Below the pieces are notes generated by a model. The model did no database searches and had not been told where the DNA came from. It worked only from the letters and a program-made list of their open reading frames with translations. The translations under genes and the position numbers were made by a program. From the NCBI RefSeq assembly GCF_030814835.1, contig NZ_JAUSVS010000004.1:186001-250000 (forward strand): a DNA stretch of 64,000 bases, in the 5' to 3' direction. Shown here piece by piece: positions 1 through 8,301 of the stretch. Numbering within the stretch: position 1 is the first letter of the stretch; each line of letters opens with the position of its first letter. The stretch is from Caulobacter ginsengisoli. GTDB taxonomy: Bacteria > Pseudomonadota > Alphaproteobacteria > Caulobacterales > Caulobacteraceae.

Positions 1-425
1 GCGGCTTTTCCATGCCCCACTCGCCCCGCTGGCATGAAGGACGGCTCTGGCTGCTCAACTCCGGAACCGGTGAGTTCGGGACGCTCGATCCCGCCGACGG
101 GACGTTCACCCCCATCGCCTTCTGCCCGGGCTATGCGCGGGGCCTGGCCTTCCTGGGCGGCTGTGCGGTGATCGGCCTCTCCCGGGCCCGCAACAACCGG
201 GCCTTCGAGGGCCTGGCGCTGGAGGACCGGCTGGACGCCGACGGGGTGCGCGGCGGCCTGCTGATCGTCGATCTGGCCAGCGGCGAGGCGGTCCACTGGC
301 TGCGCTTCGAGACCGTCATCGACGAGCTCTATGACGTCGCCGTCCTGCCGGGCGTGCGCCAGGCGGAGGCCATCGGCTTCCTGGGCGAGGACATCGAGCG
401 GGTCTTCTCGATCGAAGACCCCTAG
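1..425 (+). CDS. TIGR03032-type conserved protein, C-terminal part (cut by window start)
   Basis: The frame is already open at the left edge and ends with TAG at 425, so only about the last 141 residues are present. The visible start SMPHSPRWHEGRLWLLNSG and the following GTLDP and CPGYARGLAF segments are characteristic of the TIGR03032/DUF4915 family, whose repeats look like a beta-propeller and whose biochemical function is unknown to me. A further blade-like stretch (GGLLIVDLASGEAVHWLRFE) and a short end (FSIEDP) follow. The next gene starts 117 bases downstream on the same strand, so co-transcription is possible but not shown. Family assignment is fairly secure; the role is not. Confidence 0.75.
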   Translation, partial: GFSMPHSPRWHEGRLWLLNSGTGEFGTLDPADGTFTPIAFCPGYARGLAFLGGCAVIGLSRARNNRAFEGLALEDRLDADGVRGGLLIVDLASGEAVHWLRFETVIDELYDVAVLPGVRQAEAIGFLGEDIERVFSIEDP

Positions 426-542
426 GGATCTCGCTCCGCCCGGCACGGCGCTCGAGGTCGAGCGGACCCTCGGGCTTGATCCAGGCCAAGGCGCGCGCCT
501 GTCGCTGCGGCGAGACTGGGGCTCCAGGCTGGAGCGCGGGTC

Positions 543-1916
543 ATGCGGCCATTCGAAATTCTGCTGCTGGCGGCGATGGCCGCCGGGGTGGCCGCCCTCG
601 CGCGGCCCTGGCTGGCTCGTATTGCGGTGCTGGCCATGGTGTTCACCCTGTTCGGCCACCAGCTGGTCGACCTGCCGCGCTGGCAGATGTTTCCGGCCTA
701 TCTGCTCTGCCTGATCCTGGCCGCCGCCGTTCTGGTGCGGCAGGGGCGGCCGGCCCCTATCCCGCTGGTGATCGCCGCCGGGCTGGGCCTGGTTCTTTGC
801 GCCGCGCCGCCCATCGCCTTCCCGGTCTTCAGCCTGCCCGCGCCGGACGGCCCCTATGCCGTCGGGACGGTGAGCTATCACTGGGTCGATGCGGACAGGG
901 CCGAGATCTTCACCGCCGATCCCGCCGACCGCCGGGAACTGATGGTCCAGGTCTGGTATCCGGCGGCGCCGACGACCGACCCGCGCCGCGCGCCCTATGT
1001 GCCGGACACCCGCGCCCTGGCGCCCATGGCCCGCCTGCTGCGGCTGCCGGCCTTCATGATGAGCCATCTGGGCCTGATCCGCACCAACGCCGTCCCCGAC
1101 GCGCCGGCGGCGGCGGGACGCTTTCCGGTGCTGGTCTTCGCTCACGGCCGGGCCGGCTACGCCCAGCACAACAGCGTCCAGGCCGAGATGCTGGCCAGCC
1201 ACGGCTATGTCGTAATCGCCATGGCTCAGCCCTATGCGGCGACCGGCGTGGTGTTTCCGGATGGCCGTCGGGCCGCCTTCGACCGGCGGATGATGGACCG
1301 CCGGTTCATCGACCAGGTCATCCCGTTCCTGGCCGGGGACGCCAGCTTCGTGCTGGACGAGCTGGCCAGGCTCGACCGGGCCGACCCGGGGGGCCGCCTC
1401 ACCGGCCGGCTCGACCTGTCGAGAGCGGGAATGTTCGGCCTGTCGCTCGGCGGGGCGGTGACCGCCCAGGCCTGCCGGGACGATCGGCGCTTCAAGGCCT
1501 GCCTGCCGATGGATGTCTTCATGCCGGCGGCCGTGGTGCGCTCAGGCCTGAAACAGCCGACGATGTGGCTGAGCCGCGACGCCGCGCTCATGCGCCGGGA
1601 GGGATGGGCCGAGGTCGATGTTCTGGAGACCCAGTCGACCATGCGGGCGGTGTTCGACCGCCTGCCCGGCGAGGGCTGGATCGTGCGGGCGCCGGGCTTC
1701 TATCATCAGGACTTCTCGGACATGCCGATGTTCCTCAGGCCCCCCTTGGGCCGCTGGCTGGGGCTGGATGGGCCGGTCGAACCCCGCCGGGCCCGGGCCA
1801 TCGTGAACGCCTACAGCCTGGCCTTCTTCGACCACACCCTGAAGGGCCGGCCCGAGCCGCTGCTGGACGGGCCCTCATCGGCCTGGTCTGACGTGCGCCT
1901 GGAGCGACGTCGCTAG
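543..1916 (+). CDS. Membrane-anchored alpha/beta hydrolase (PAF-acetylhydrolase/dienelactone hydrolase-like)
   Basis: 457 residues. The first ~95 hold three to four hydrophobic segments, so the enzyme is probably tethered to the inner membrane with its catalytic domain outside. The hydrolase domain follows: VFAHGRAGYAQHN gives the oxyanion-hole HG motif, and GLSLGG carries the nucleophile Ser at about residue 301. A candidate acid lies in LPMDVF and a candidate His in FYHQDFSD. Order and length fit platelet-activating-factor acetylhydrolase-like bacterial proteins, which cleave short acyl esters. The substrate cannot be told from sequence. The stop TAG overlaps the stop of the convergent acetyltransferase within the shared palindrome CTAG. 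Confidence 0.75.
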   Translation: MRPFEILLLAAMAAGVAALARPWLARIAVLAMVFTLFGHQLVDLPRWQMFPAYLLCLILAAAVLVRQGRPAPIPLVIAAGLGLVLCAAPPIAFPVFSLPAPDGPYAVGTVSYHWVDADRAEIFTADPADRRELMVQVWYPAAPTTDPRRAPYVPDTRALAPMARLLRLPAFMMSHLGLIRTNAVPDAPAAAGRFPVLVFAHGRAGYAQHNSVQAEMLASHGYVVIAMAQPYAATGVVFPDGRRAAFDRRMMDRRFIDQVIPFLAGDASFVLDELARLDRADPGGRLTGRLDLSRAGMFGLSLGGAVTAQACRDDRRFKACLPMDVFMPAAVVRSGLKQPTMWLSRDAALMRREGWAEVDVLETQSTMRAVFDRLPGEGWIVRAPGFYHQDFSDMPMFLRPPLGRWLGLDGPVEPRRARAIVNAYSLAFFDHTLKGRPEPLLDGPSSAWSDVRLERRR

Positions 1917-2365
1917 AGCGGCATCTCCATCCACACATCGCACCGCGCATAGTCGGTGCCCCGGGCCGGAATGTCGGTAAAGCCCATGGTGCGGTAGAGG
2001 CTCAGCGCCGGCCCCAGCGCCGAGTTGGTCTCCAGATAAAGCCGCGGCGCCCCGACCTCGCGGGCGCGGTCGATGCAGGCCTGCATGAGCTGGCGGCCCA
2101 GGCCCGTGCCGCGCGCCGCCTCGCTGACCGTCATCTTGATGACCTCGAAGCCGCCGTCGTCCATGGCCTTCAGCCCGCAACAGCCGATCGCCACCCCGTC
2201 CTGCTCGCCGATGAAGATGTGGCCGCCCTTGGCCAGCACCTTGCCGACCGGGTCGTCCAGCACCTGGCGGTCGGCGTCCTCGATGGCGAAATGCCTGGTG
2301 ATCCAGGCCTCGTTCAACGTCTTCCAGGCCTGGGCGTGGCGGGGCTGGTAATCGAGGATCTCCAT
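1913..2365 (-). CDS. GNAT family N-acetyltransferase
   Basis: 150 residues with a complete GNAT fold. Motif A is visible as KMTVSEAARGTGLGRQLM, with the R-G-x-G-x-G/R acetyl-CoA pyrophosphate loop. It is preceded by the strand IGCCGLKAMDD and followed by YLETNSALGPALSLYRTMGF, the motif-B region with the usual tyrosine. It probably acetylates a small molecule or a protein amino group; the substrate is not predictable. It begins ten bases downstream of the SDR gene stop on the same strand, so the two may form one transcript. It converges on the hydrolase to its left with a 4-base overlap of stops. Confidence 0.85.
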   Translation of the reverse strand: MEILDYQPRHAQAWKTLNEAWITRHFAIEDADRQVLDDPVGKVLAKGGHIFIGEQDGVAIGCCGLKAMDDGGFEVIKMTVSEAARGTGLGRQLMQACIDRAREVGAPRLYLETNSALGPALSLYRTMGFTDIPARGTDYARCDVWMEMPL

Positions 2366-2374
2366 ACGGTGATC

Positions 2375-3151
2375 CTAAACAGTGGCGCCGCCGTCCGCGA
2401 CGACGGTCTGGCCGGTGATGAAGCTGCCGGCCTTGGAGGCCAGGAACACCGCCGCCCCGGCGATCTCGTCCGGCTCACCGATGCGGCGCAGCGGCACCCC
2501 GTCGGTGGAGCGCTTGAGAATCTCGGGATTGTCCCACAAAGCCTTGGCGAAATCGGTCTTCACCAGGCCGGGGGCGATGCAGTTGACCCGCACATTGTGC
2601 GGCCCGTACTCGACCGCCAGGTTGCGGGCCAGCTGGAAGTCGGCGGCCTTGGAGATGTTGTAGGCGCCGATGATGGGCGAGCCCCGGAGCCCGCCGATCG
2701 AGGAGACGATGATCACCGCGCCATCCTTGCGCTCGATCATCTCGGGCACGACCATCGAGATCAGCCAGTTGTTGGCGATGACGTTGTTCTCGAGAATCTT
2801 GCGGAAGGCGTCGTCGGTGATGCCGGCCAGCGGGCCGTAATAGGGGTTGGAAGCGGCGTTGCAGACCACGATGTCGACCTTGCCGAACGCTTCCCGGGTG
2901 GTGTCGACCAGCCGCTGCAGGTCTTCCTTGGACGAGATGTTGGCCGGGCAGGAGATGGCCGTGCCTTCGCCGTTGGCCGCATTGATCTCGGCGGCGACCT
3001 CGTCGCAGGGGCCCGCCTTGCGCGAGGAGATGGCCACCTTGGCGCCATGCTGGGCCATGCGCTCGGCGATGGCCTTGCCGATACCGCGCGAGGAGCCGGT
3101 GATGATGGCGACCTTGCCGGTCAGGTCGAACAGGTTGCCTTCAGCGGCCAT
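2375..3151 (-). CDS. SDR family NAD(P)-dependent oxidoreductase (DHRS4-like)
   Basis: 258 residues from the chosen ATG; a TTG five codons upstream would overlap the operator-like box and the ribosome-binding site. The cofactor loop TGSSRGIG lies near residue 20, NAA(S) in VVCNAASNPYYG follows, and the catalytic S-Y-K set is in SSIGG and YNISK. ITGQTVVADGGATV is the typical SDR end. This is a classical short-chain dehydrogenase of the type used on carbonyl or 3-hydroxyacyl substrates. A GGAGGAG Shine-Dalgarno sits seven bases before the ATG, directly preceded by a CAAAC-N4-GTTTG palindrome, so fatty-acid-linked control is plausible. The exact substrate is unknown. Confidence 0.85.
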   Translation of the reverse strand: MAAEGNLFDLTGKVAIITGSSRGIGKAIAERMAQHGAKVAISSRKAGPCDEVAAEINAANGEGTAISCPANISSKEDLQRLVDTTREAFGKVDIVVCNAASNPYYGPLAGITDDAFRKILENNVIANNWLISMVVPEMIERKDGAVIIVSSIGGLRGSPIIGAYNISKAADFQLARNLAVEYGPHNVRVNCIAPGLVKTDFAKALWDNPEILKRSTDGVPLRRIGEPDEIAGAAVFLASKAGSFITGQTVVADGGATV

Positions 3152-3163
3152 GGCGTGCTCCTC

Positions 3164-3177
3164 CAAACAGTTGTTTG
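3164..3177 (-). promoter_or_regulatory. PsrA-like operator CAAACAACTGTTTG upstream of the SDR gene
   Basis: A 14-bp inverted repeat, CAAAC-AACT-GTTTG, sits 13-26 bases before the SDR start and abuts its GGAGGAG site. It matches the consensus recalled for the TetR-family fatty-acid regulator PsrA, (G/C)AAAC-N2-4-GTTT(G/C). Binding here would block transcription or the 5' leader of the SDR gene. Two TetR genes of unknown ligand lie at 22.8-24.2 kb, but no link is shown. Confidence 0.5.
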
Positions 3178-3223
3178 ATTTCCAGCCAAACTGACCGGGG
3201 AGGTTCCCTACGTCAAGGCAGGA

Positions 3224-3976
3224 TCAGGCGCACTTGGCCCAGCCGCCCATGTCCAGATGCAGGTGGTTGGCGTGCTCGGCATTGTAGTCTGGGGAGAGGA
3301 CGGTGATGAACACCTGGCAGGCCCCGTCGCGGACCCTGTGCAGGAAGGCGCCCCTGGGGCCCGGATCGTTCCAGTCCTTCTCGACGCTGATCTGCGTCCC
3401 GTCCGCCAGACGAAAGCCGGCGACGTCCAGGGCGTTGGCGCTGGCGTGCTCGCTGACCGGCCCCTCGGCGCGGTCATAGATGCGGCGGCAGGCATAGCTG
3501 CCGTAGTGGTCGATGGCCACCACCCCCTGGCCCAGGGTGTCGAAGGCGGCGGCCTGCACCACCTTGCGCTCCCAGATGGTCACCGCCAGGGCCTCCTTGC
3601 AGGTCAGGACGGGGCGGGCGGGTTTCAGCGGCGCCAGGCCGGCGGTCAGCTCCAGGGCGTCGTGCACGCGGCAGAACTCGCCGGACGCCTGCTCCGGGGC
3701 GGCGACATAGTCCACCCCGCCCTGAGTCAGGATGGCCCGACAGGCGGCGGCGTCCTCGCCGGCCCGGGCGGCCTTGATCTTGGTGGCCAGGCCGACCGGA
3801 TCGATGACGCTGAGGGTCTTCCAGGGCAGGTGCTGGGGCGGGATCACCCGGTCGGCGACGAACCCCAGGGTCAGCACGATGGCCCACAGCAGCAGCACGC
3901 CGATCCAGCGGGCGGCGCGGGTCTGGCGGCGCGCGGCCTTCTGGTTATGCGGATGGGGAACGCGGTAGGCGGCCAT
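3224..3976 (-). CDS. Extensin-like family protein (putative periplasmic D,D-peptidase-like)
   Basis: 250 residues. One transmembrane segment near residues 24-44 (IGVLLLWAIVLTLGFVA) anchors a periplasmic extensin-like C-terminal domain. The domain shows SEHASANALDVAGF, a conserved tail with DWNDPGPRGAFLHRVRDGAC, and ANHLHLDMGGW. The spaced His/Asp/His residues match the zinc-ligand layout of LAS/M15-type D-alanyl-D-alanine peptidases. Cysteines at CRAIL, CRVHD, CKEAL, CRRIYD and CQVF may form disulfides, consistent with export. A role in peptidoglycan trimming is inferred from the fold only. Confidence 0.8.
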   Translation of the reverse strand: MAAYRVPHPHNQKAARRQTRAARWIGVLLLWAIVLTLGFVADRVIPPQHLPWKTLSVIDPVGLATKIKAARAGEDAAACRAILTQGGVDYVAAPEQASGEFCRVHDALELTAGLAPLKPARPVLTCKEALAVTIWERKVVQAAAFDTLGQGVVAIDHYGSYACRRIYDRAEGPVSEHASANALDVAGFRLADGTQISVEKDWNDPGPRGAFLHRVRDGACQVFITVLSPDYNAEHANHLHLDMGGWAKCA

Positions 3977-4044
3977 GGCCGCGCTTTACCATGTTCGACG
4001 GGTGGAAACTTGACCCATGGCGTCGCGCCCCGCATGAGCCAGCC

Positions 4045-4866
4045 ATGATCCTGGACTTCAATCCCGACGCCGCCGTTGGCCCCGAGCAGCGGCGCGACAT
4101 CACCGCCCGCCTGGCCGCCCTGGCGGCGGAGGAAGGCGCGCGCGTGTTGCTCTGCGTGGAGTCGGGCAGCCGCGCCTGGGGCTTTCATTCGCCCGACAGC
4201 GACTATGACATCCGCTTCCTCTATGTCCGCCCGGCCGACGCCTACCTGGCCCTGCGGCCGCCGCGCGATGTCATCGAGCGGCCCATCGTCGGCGAGATCG
4301 ACATCGGCGGCTGGGACCTGGGCAAGGCGCTGCGGCTGATGGCGCGCGGCAACGCCATTGTCGGCGAGTGGCTGACCTCGCCGATCGTCTATGCCGAGGC
4401 GCCGGGGTTCCGTGAGGCCTTCACCCCGCTGGTCCAGGCCTGGCGGGGCTCGTTCGGCGACGTCGCCCACTACTACGGCCTGGCCCGCCGGCAGTGGGGC
4501 AGCTTCATCGAGAACCGCGATGAGGTGAAGCTGAAGAAGTATTTCTACGTCCTGCGCCCGGCCATCACCCTGGACTGGCTGCGGCGGCGGCCCGGCGAGC
4601 CGGCGCCGATGAACCTGCCGGCCCTGGTCGAGGGCCTGGACCTGCCGGCGGCGACGGCTGAGGCGCTACAGGCGCTGCGTGAGGCCAAGCAGGCGGCCGG
4701 CGAGGGCGTGGGGATCGGGCCACGGGTTCCGGCCCTGGACGCCTATGTGGGCGAGGTGCTGGGCTGGGCGCATGGCGCGCGTCGGCGAGGGCCGGACGCC
4801 GAGAGCGAGGGGTTGTGGGCCCGCTCGGACGCGATGTTCCGCGACTGGGTGCGGTTGGCTGGCTAG
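4045..4866 (+). CDS. Predicted nucleotidyltransferase of the DNA polymerase beta superfamily (COG3541-like)
   Basis: 273 residues from the ATG of MILDFNPDA; an ATG at 3991 would add 18 atypical residues and start only 14 bases from the divergent extensin-like gene. The nucleotidyltransferase core GSRAWGFHSPDSDYDIRFLY gives the GS signature and the D-x-D metal-binding pair around residues 37-56. A long helical C-terminal domain contains YGLARRQW and LKKYFYVLRPAITLDWL, characteristic of the YcgL/COG3541 group, whose substrate is not known to me. It stands alone; the next gene on the right is convergent, 21 bases away. Confidence 0.8.
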   Translation: MILDFNPDAAVGPEQRRDITARLAALAAEEGARVLLCVESGSRAWGFHSPDSDYDIRFLYVRPADAYLALRPPRDVIERPIVGEIDIGGWDLGKALRLMARGNAIVGEWLTSPIVYAEAPGFREAFTPLVQAWRGSFGDVAHYYGLARRQWGSFIENRDEVKLKKYFYVLRPAITLDWLRRRPGEPAPMNLPALVEGLDLPAATAEALQALREAKQAAGEGVGIGPRVPALDAYVGEVLGWAHGARRRGPDAESEGLWARSDAMFRDWVRLAG

Positions 4867-4887
4867 CTAGCTGGAGCCGCCGGTCCC

Positions 4888-5463
4888 TTACGGCGGCTCG
4901 TCGGGCAGGGTGGTGACGTCTAGCGGCGCCACCAACCCGCCGTTCTCCGGCTGGCGGATTTCGGTCGTCGGGCTGAAATGCTCGATCTGGGCGATGAAGG
5001 TTTGCTGGCCGACGCGGCTCAGGCCATGCACCAGGGTCAGGCGCCGTTCGGTCCGCGCCACCACCGACAACAGGACCGAGACATCGGCCTCTGGCGTCAG
5101 CACCACCCCCGCGCCGCCCTTGTCGCGAACAAAGCCAACCTCGACGCGGGCGATAGACGACCAGGGCAGACGGCCGAGGATCTGGCCTTCGTGGGCGATC
5201 CCCCGCTCACTCATCTTGATCTCGGTGCTGGGGGCATAGGCCATCCAGTCGCTGTACCAGGCCAGGAACAGGTCGCGGGCCAGCAGGATCACTGGCCATT
5301 TCCGCCATTCGATGGCGAGGCGCCTGGCCGGACTAGGCTGGCCGGCGGGGCGCGGCTTGGGCGGTGGCAAGGCAGGTCTGGCGCCGACCACGCCATGGTC
5401 CTGCCGGCGGCCGAACAGCCGGCGCAGGGACGCCCAGCGGTCTTCGGGTTCTTCGATCAGCAT
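4888..5463 (-). CDS. Hypothetical protein with PH-like domain, paralogue of the upstream gene
   Basis: 191 residues from MLIEEPEDRW. A basic, proline-rich N-terminus (PALPPPKPRPAGQP) is followed by one weakly hydrophobic stretch (WPVILLARDLFLAWYSDWM). The beta-rich region has the pattern RGIAHEGQILGRLPWSSIARVEV, which resembles the bPH/DUF2244-like domains of membrane-associated proteins. Its end, IEHFSPTTEIRQPE, closely parallels VERFSPETTIREPEF in the upstream gene, so the pair looks like an old tandem duplication. It starts 16 bases after that gene's stop, so both are probably co-transcribed. Function unknown. Confidence 0.6.
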   Translation of the reverse strand: MLIEEPEDRWASLRRLFGRRQDHGVVGARPALPPPKPRPAGQPSPARRLAIEWRKWPVILLARDLFLAWYSDWMAYAPSTEIKMSERGIAHEGQILGRLPWSSIARVEVGFVRDKGGAGVVLTPEADVSVLLSVVARTERRLTLVHGLSRVGQQTFIAQIEHFSPTTEIRQPENGGLVAPLDVTTLPDEPP

Positions 5464-5479
5464 TGGTCCCGCCGCCGCC

Positions 5480-6169
5480 CTAGCCTGGCGCCATGTTGAA
5501 CGCCGCCTGGAACTCCGGTTCGCGGATCGTGGTCTCCGGGCTGAAGCGCTCCACGGCCGCAACCAGCGCCCGGCCCGTAGGGCCGTGCCGTTGCGGCGTC
5601 AGCAGGATATGCCGGTCGGCCAACACGACCTTCGCGCCATCCTGGAGCGCGGCGTAGCCGGATTCGATGGCCTCTATCCTTGACCAGACGAACCGGCGCC
5701 CGCCGATTTGAAGTCCGTCCGCTGTCACCCGCACCGAAACCCCGTCACCGAGGGCTGGACGCAGATGGGCCCAGGTGAGCGCCGCCGTCATCCCGAGCAG
5801 ACCCGATACAACCATGACGTCGAGTAGGCTTTCGGTCTGGAACCAGGGCTGGATCGTGCCATACGACGGCAAGGCGCACAGGGGATAGAACGCGCCCTGG
5901 ATCAACTGGGCAATCCGGGTCGGCAGGCTCATGGTCCATAGAATGCGTGTCGGTTTCTCCTCTCGCCGCCAGCGCGGCAGAAGATTTCCGAGCAGCACCG
6001 CCCCCAGTCCGATGGCGAAGATCGGCACGGCAAAGACTTTGGGAATCGTCGTGATCAGGGTGTGGGTCCCTGTCCGGCCCAGCACCAGGGAGAGCAGGCC
6101 CAGATAGGCCGCCGCCCACAACCAGGGGACCGCCCCGCGCGCCAGCCTGTTCACCCCACCCATCATCAT
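5480..6169 (-). CDS. Hypothetical membrane protein with C-terminal PH-like domain
   Basis: 229 residues. Four hydrophobic segments lie at about 13-30, 43-62, 88-105 and 118-136. A soluble C-terminal half then carries VRVTADGLQIGGRRFVWSRIEAIE, a layout resembling bacterial PH-like domains, and ends with VAAVERFSPETTIREPEF. That end is shared with the downstream gene. The basic loop PRWRREEKPTR points to the cytoplasm. No enzymatic motif is visible. The start MMMGG offers three adjacent ATGs; the first is used here. Probably one operon with its paralogue. Confidence 0.6.
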   Translation of the reverse strand: MMMGGVNRLARGAVPWLWAAAYLGLLSLVLGRTGTHTLITTIPKVFAVPIFAIGLGAVLLGNLLPRWRREEKPTRILWTMSLPTRIAQLIQGAFYPLCALPSYGTIQPWFQTESLLDVMVVSGLLGMTAALTWAHLRPALGDGVSVRVTADGLQIGGRRFVWSRIEAIESGYAALQDGAKVVLADRHILLTPQRHGPTGRALVAAVERFSPETTIREPEFQAAFNMAPG

Positions 6170-6208
6170 GCGAGCCTATCGCGGAAGCGCGCCAAGACCC
6201 AGCAGGTT

Positions 6209-8197
6209 CTAGGCCTCCGTCAGCGCCGCCGCCTCGGCCAGCTTGACCACATCGCCCATGATGCCGGTCAGCTTGAAATCCTTGGGCGTATAGACCCGCG
6301 CCACGCCCATCTGTTTGAGGATCAAGCTGTCCTCGGGCGGGATGATGCCGCCGACCACGACCGGCACGTCGTCCAGGCCCTCGGCGCGCATCAACCGGAC
6401 CACCTCCTGCACCAGGTCCAGGTGCGAGCCGGACAGGATGGAGAGGCCGACGACATGGGCGCGGCTCTCCTTGGCGCGGGCGACGATTTCGTCCGGCGTT
6501 GAGCGGATGCCGTCATAGACCACCGCCATGCCGACGGCGGCGGCGCGGGTGGCGATCTGTTCGGAGCCGTTGGAATGGCCGTCGAGGCCGGGCTTGCCGA
6601 CCAGGAAGGTCAGGGTGCGGCCCAGCGCGGCGGAGACCCGCTCGACCTCGGCCCGCACGGCATCCTCGTCCTCGCCGCCCTCGGAGGAGATGACCAGGGC
6701 CACGCCCGTCGGGCCGCGATATTCGCCGAACACCTCGCGCAGGGCGCCCGACCATTCGCCGGTGGTGACCCCGGCCTTGGCGGCGGCGATGGAGGCCTCC
6801 ATGACGTTGCGGCCCTCGGACGCGGCGGTCTTCAGATCACGGAGGGCCGCGTCGGCGGCGGCCTGGTCGCGGGCGGCGCGCCAGGCCTTCAGGCGGCCGA
6901 CGACTTCCGCTTCGAGCTTGGGATCGACGGTCTCGATGGAGCCTTCGCCGGCCGACAGGGGCGAGGTCTCGGTGTCGGTCCAGCGGTTGACCCCGACCAC
7001 AGTCAGGTCGCCGCTCTCCACGGCCCGCACCCGCGCGGCGTTGGCGCCGACCAGGGCCTGTTTCATGTGGCCGATGGCGCCGGCCGTGCCGGCTCCGCCC
7101 AAGGCGTCGATCTCGGCGAGCTGGGCCAGGGCGCCGGCCTTCAGTTCGGCGACCTTGGCCTCGACCACATGGCTGCCGGCGAAGAGATCCTCGTATTCCA
7201 GGAGGTCGGTCTCATAGGCCAGCACCTGCTGTAGCCTGAGCGACCACTGCTGGTCCCAGGGCCGGGGCAGGCCCAGGGCCTCATTCCAGGCCGGCAGCTG
7301 CAGGGCCCGGCAGCGGGCGTCCTTGGAGAGGGTGACGGCCAGGGCCTCGATCAGGATGCGGTAGACATTGTTCTCGGGCTGCTGCTCGGTCAGGCCCAGG
7401 CTGTTGACCTGGACGCCATAGCGGAAGCGGCGGGCCTTGGGGTCCTTCACGCCATAGCGATCACGCAGGATCTCGTCCCACAGCTGGGTGAAGCTGCGCA
7501 TCTTGCAGAGCTCGGTGACGAACCGGACGCCGGCGTTGACGAAGAAGCTGATCCGCGAACAGACGACGTCGAAATCCTCGTCCGGGACCTGGCCGCCCGC
7601 CTTGACCGTGTCGAGCACGGCGATGGCGGTGGCGAGCGCGAAGGCCAGCTCCTGCTCCGGTGTCGCCCCGGCTTCCTGCAGGTGGTAGCTGCAGACGTTG
7701 ATCGGGTTCCACTTGGGCGTCTCGCGATAGCACCAGGCCACCATGTCGCCGATCAGCCTAAGCGACGGCTCGGGCGGGAAAATGTAGGTGCCGCGCGACA
7801 GATATTCCTTGATCAGATCGTTCTGGGTGGTGCCCTGCAGCGTGCTGCGCGGCGATCCCTGCTCGTCGGCCAGGGCGACATACAGCGCCAGCAGCCAGGC
7901 GGCCGGGGCGTTGATGGTCATCGAGGTGTTCATCCGGTCCAGCGGGATGGCCTCGAACAGGGTGCGCATGTCGCCCAGATGGCCGATCGGCACCCCCACC
8001 TTGCCGACCTCGCCGCGCGCCAGGATGTGGTCGGCGTCGTAGCCGGTCTGGGTCGGCAGGTCGAAGGCCACCGACAGGCCGGTCTGCCCTTTGCCGAGGT
8101 TGGCCCGGTAGAGGGCGTTGGACTTGGCCGCCGTGGAGTGGCCCGCATAGGTGCGGAAGATCCACGGGGCGTCGGGGGCGTGCTGGAAGTCGCTCAT
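6209..8197 (-). CDS. ecm: Ethylmalonyl-CoA mutase (MeaA/Ecm), adenosylcobalamin-dependent
   Basis: 662 residues, one chain. The N-terminal TIM barrel has the acyl-CoA mutase signatures RTYAGHSTAAKSNALYR and GLSVAFDLPTQTGYDAD, and the ING-type segment NTSMTINAPAAWLLALY. A C-terminal cobalamin-binding Rossmann domain carries D-G-H-S-N-G (the D-x-H-x-x-G lower-ligand motif) at about residue 540, then GLSILSGSH and VVVGGIIP. The family converts (2R)-ethylmalonyl-CoA to (2S)-methylsuccinyl-CoA in the ethylmalonyl-CoA pathway. The single-subunit length and the MeaA-like barrel separate it from MutA/B methylmalonyl-CoA mutase. ccr, mcd and a cobalamin adenosyltransferase are nearby. A PhaR-like box lies 28-39 bases upstream. 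Confidence 0.92.
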   Translation of the reverse strand: MSDFQHAPDAPWIFRTYAGHSTAAKSNALYRANLGKGQTGLSVAFDLPTQTGYDADHILARGEVGKVGVPIGHLGDMRTLFEAIPLDRMNTSMTINAPAAWLLALYVALADEQGSPRSTLQGTTQNDLIKEYLSRGTYIFPPEPSLRLIGDMVAWCYRETPKWNPINVCSYHLQEAGATPEQELAFALATAIAVLDTVKAGGQVPDEDFDVVCSRISFFVNAGVRFVTELCKMRSFTQLWDEILRDRYGVKDPKARRFRYGVQVNSLGLTEQQPENNVYRILIEALAVTLSKDARCRALQLPAWNEALGLPRPWDQQWSLRLQQVLAYETDLLEYEDLFAGSHVVEAKVAELKAGALAQLAEIDALGGAGTAGAIGHMKQALVGANAARVRAVESGDLTVVGVNRWTDTETSPLSAGEGSIETVDPKLEAEVVGRLKAWRAARDQAAADAALRDLKTAASEGRNVMEASIAAAKAGVTTGEWSGALREVFGEYRGPTGVALVISSEGGEDEDAVRAEVERVSAALGRTLTFLVGKPGLDGHSNGSEQIATRAAAVGMAVVYDGIRSTPDEIVARAKESRAHVVGLSILSGSHLDLVQEVVRLMRAEGLDDVPVVVGGIIPPEDSLILKQMGVARVYTPKDFKLTGIMGDVVKLAEAAALTEA

Positions 8198-8224
8198 TGG
8201 CGGCGATAATGCGCGGGAGTCTTG

Positions 8225-8236
8225 TGCGGTGCAACA
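8225..8236 (+). promoter_or_regulatory. PhaR-like box TGCGGTGCAACA upstream of ecm
   Basis: The site has the core TGC-GGT-GCA and matches 11 of 12 positions of TGC-R-N-Y-GCA-S-M-A, the consensus I recall for PhaR/AniA. It lies 28-39 bases before the ecm start, where a promoter or early transcribed region is expected. Its sequence aligns with sites before hbd, mcd and ccr. Confidence 0.5.
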
Positions 8237-8256
8237 TTGCCGCCAAGCCCCCTAAT

Positions 8257-8291
8257 ATCCGCTCATCCCCGCTTTCGCGGGATGAGCGGAT
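8257..8291. terminator. Hairpin (13-bp stem) between the crotonase gene and ecm; REP-like
   Basis: ATCCGCTCATCCC and GGGATGAGCGGAT form a perfect 13-bp stem around the 9-base loop CGCTTTCGC. The hairpin starts 11 bases after the stop of the upstream minus-strand gene and lacks a clear T-run. It could terminate or attenuate, or stabilise mRNA 3' ends. The words GCTCATCCC and CGCTTTCGCGGG recur in the element at 25480-25603, so it is probably a member of a dispersed REP-like family. Confidence 0.6.
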
Positions 8292-8301
8292 TTAACAGGG
8301 T

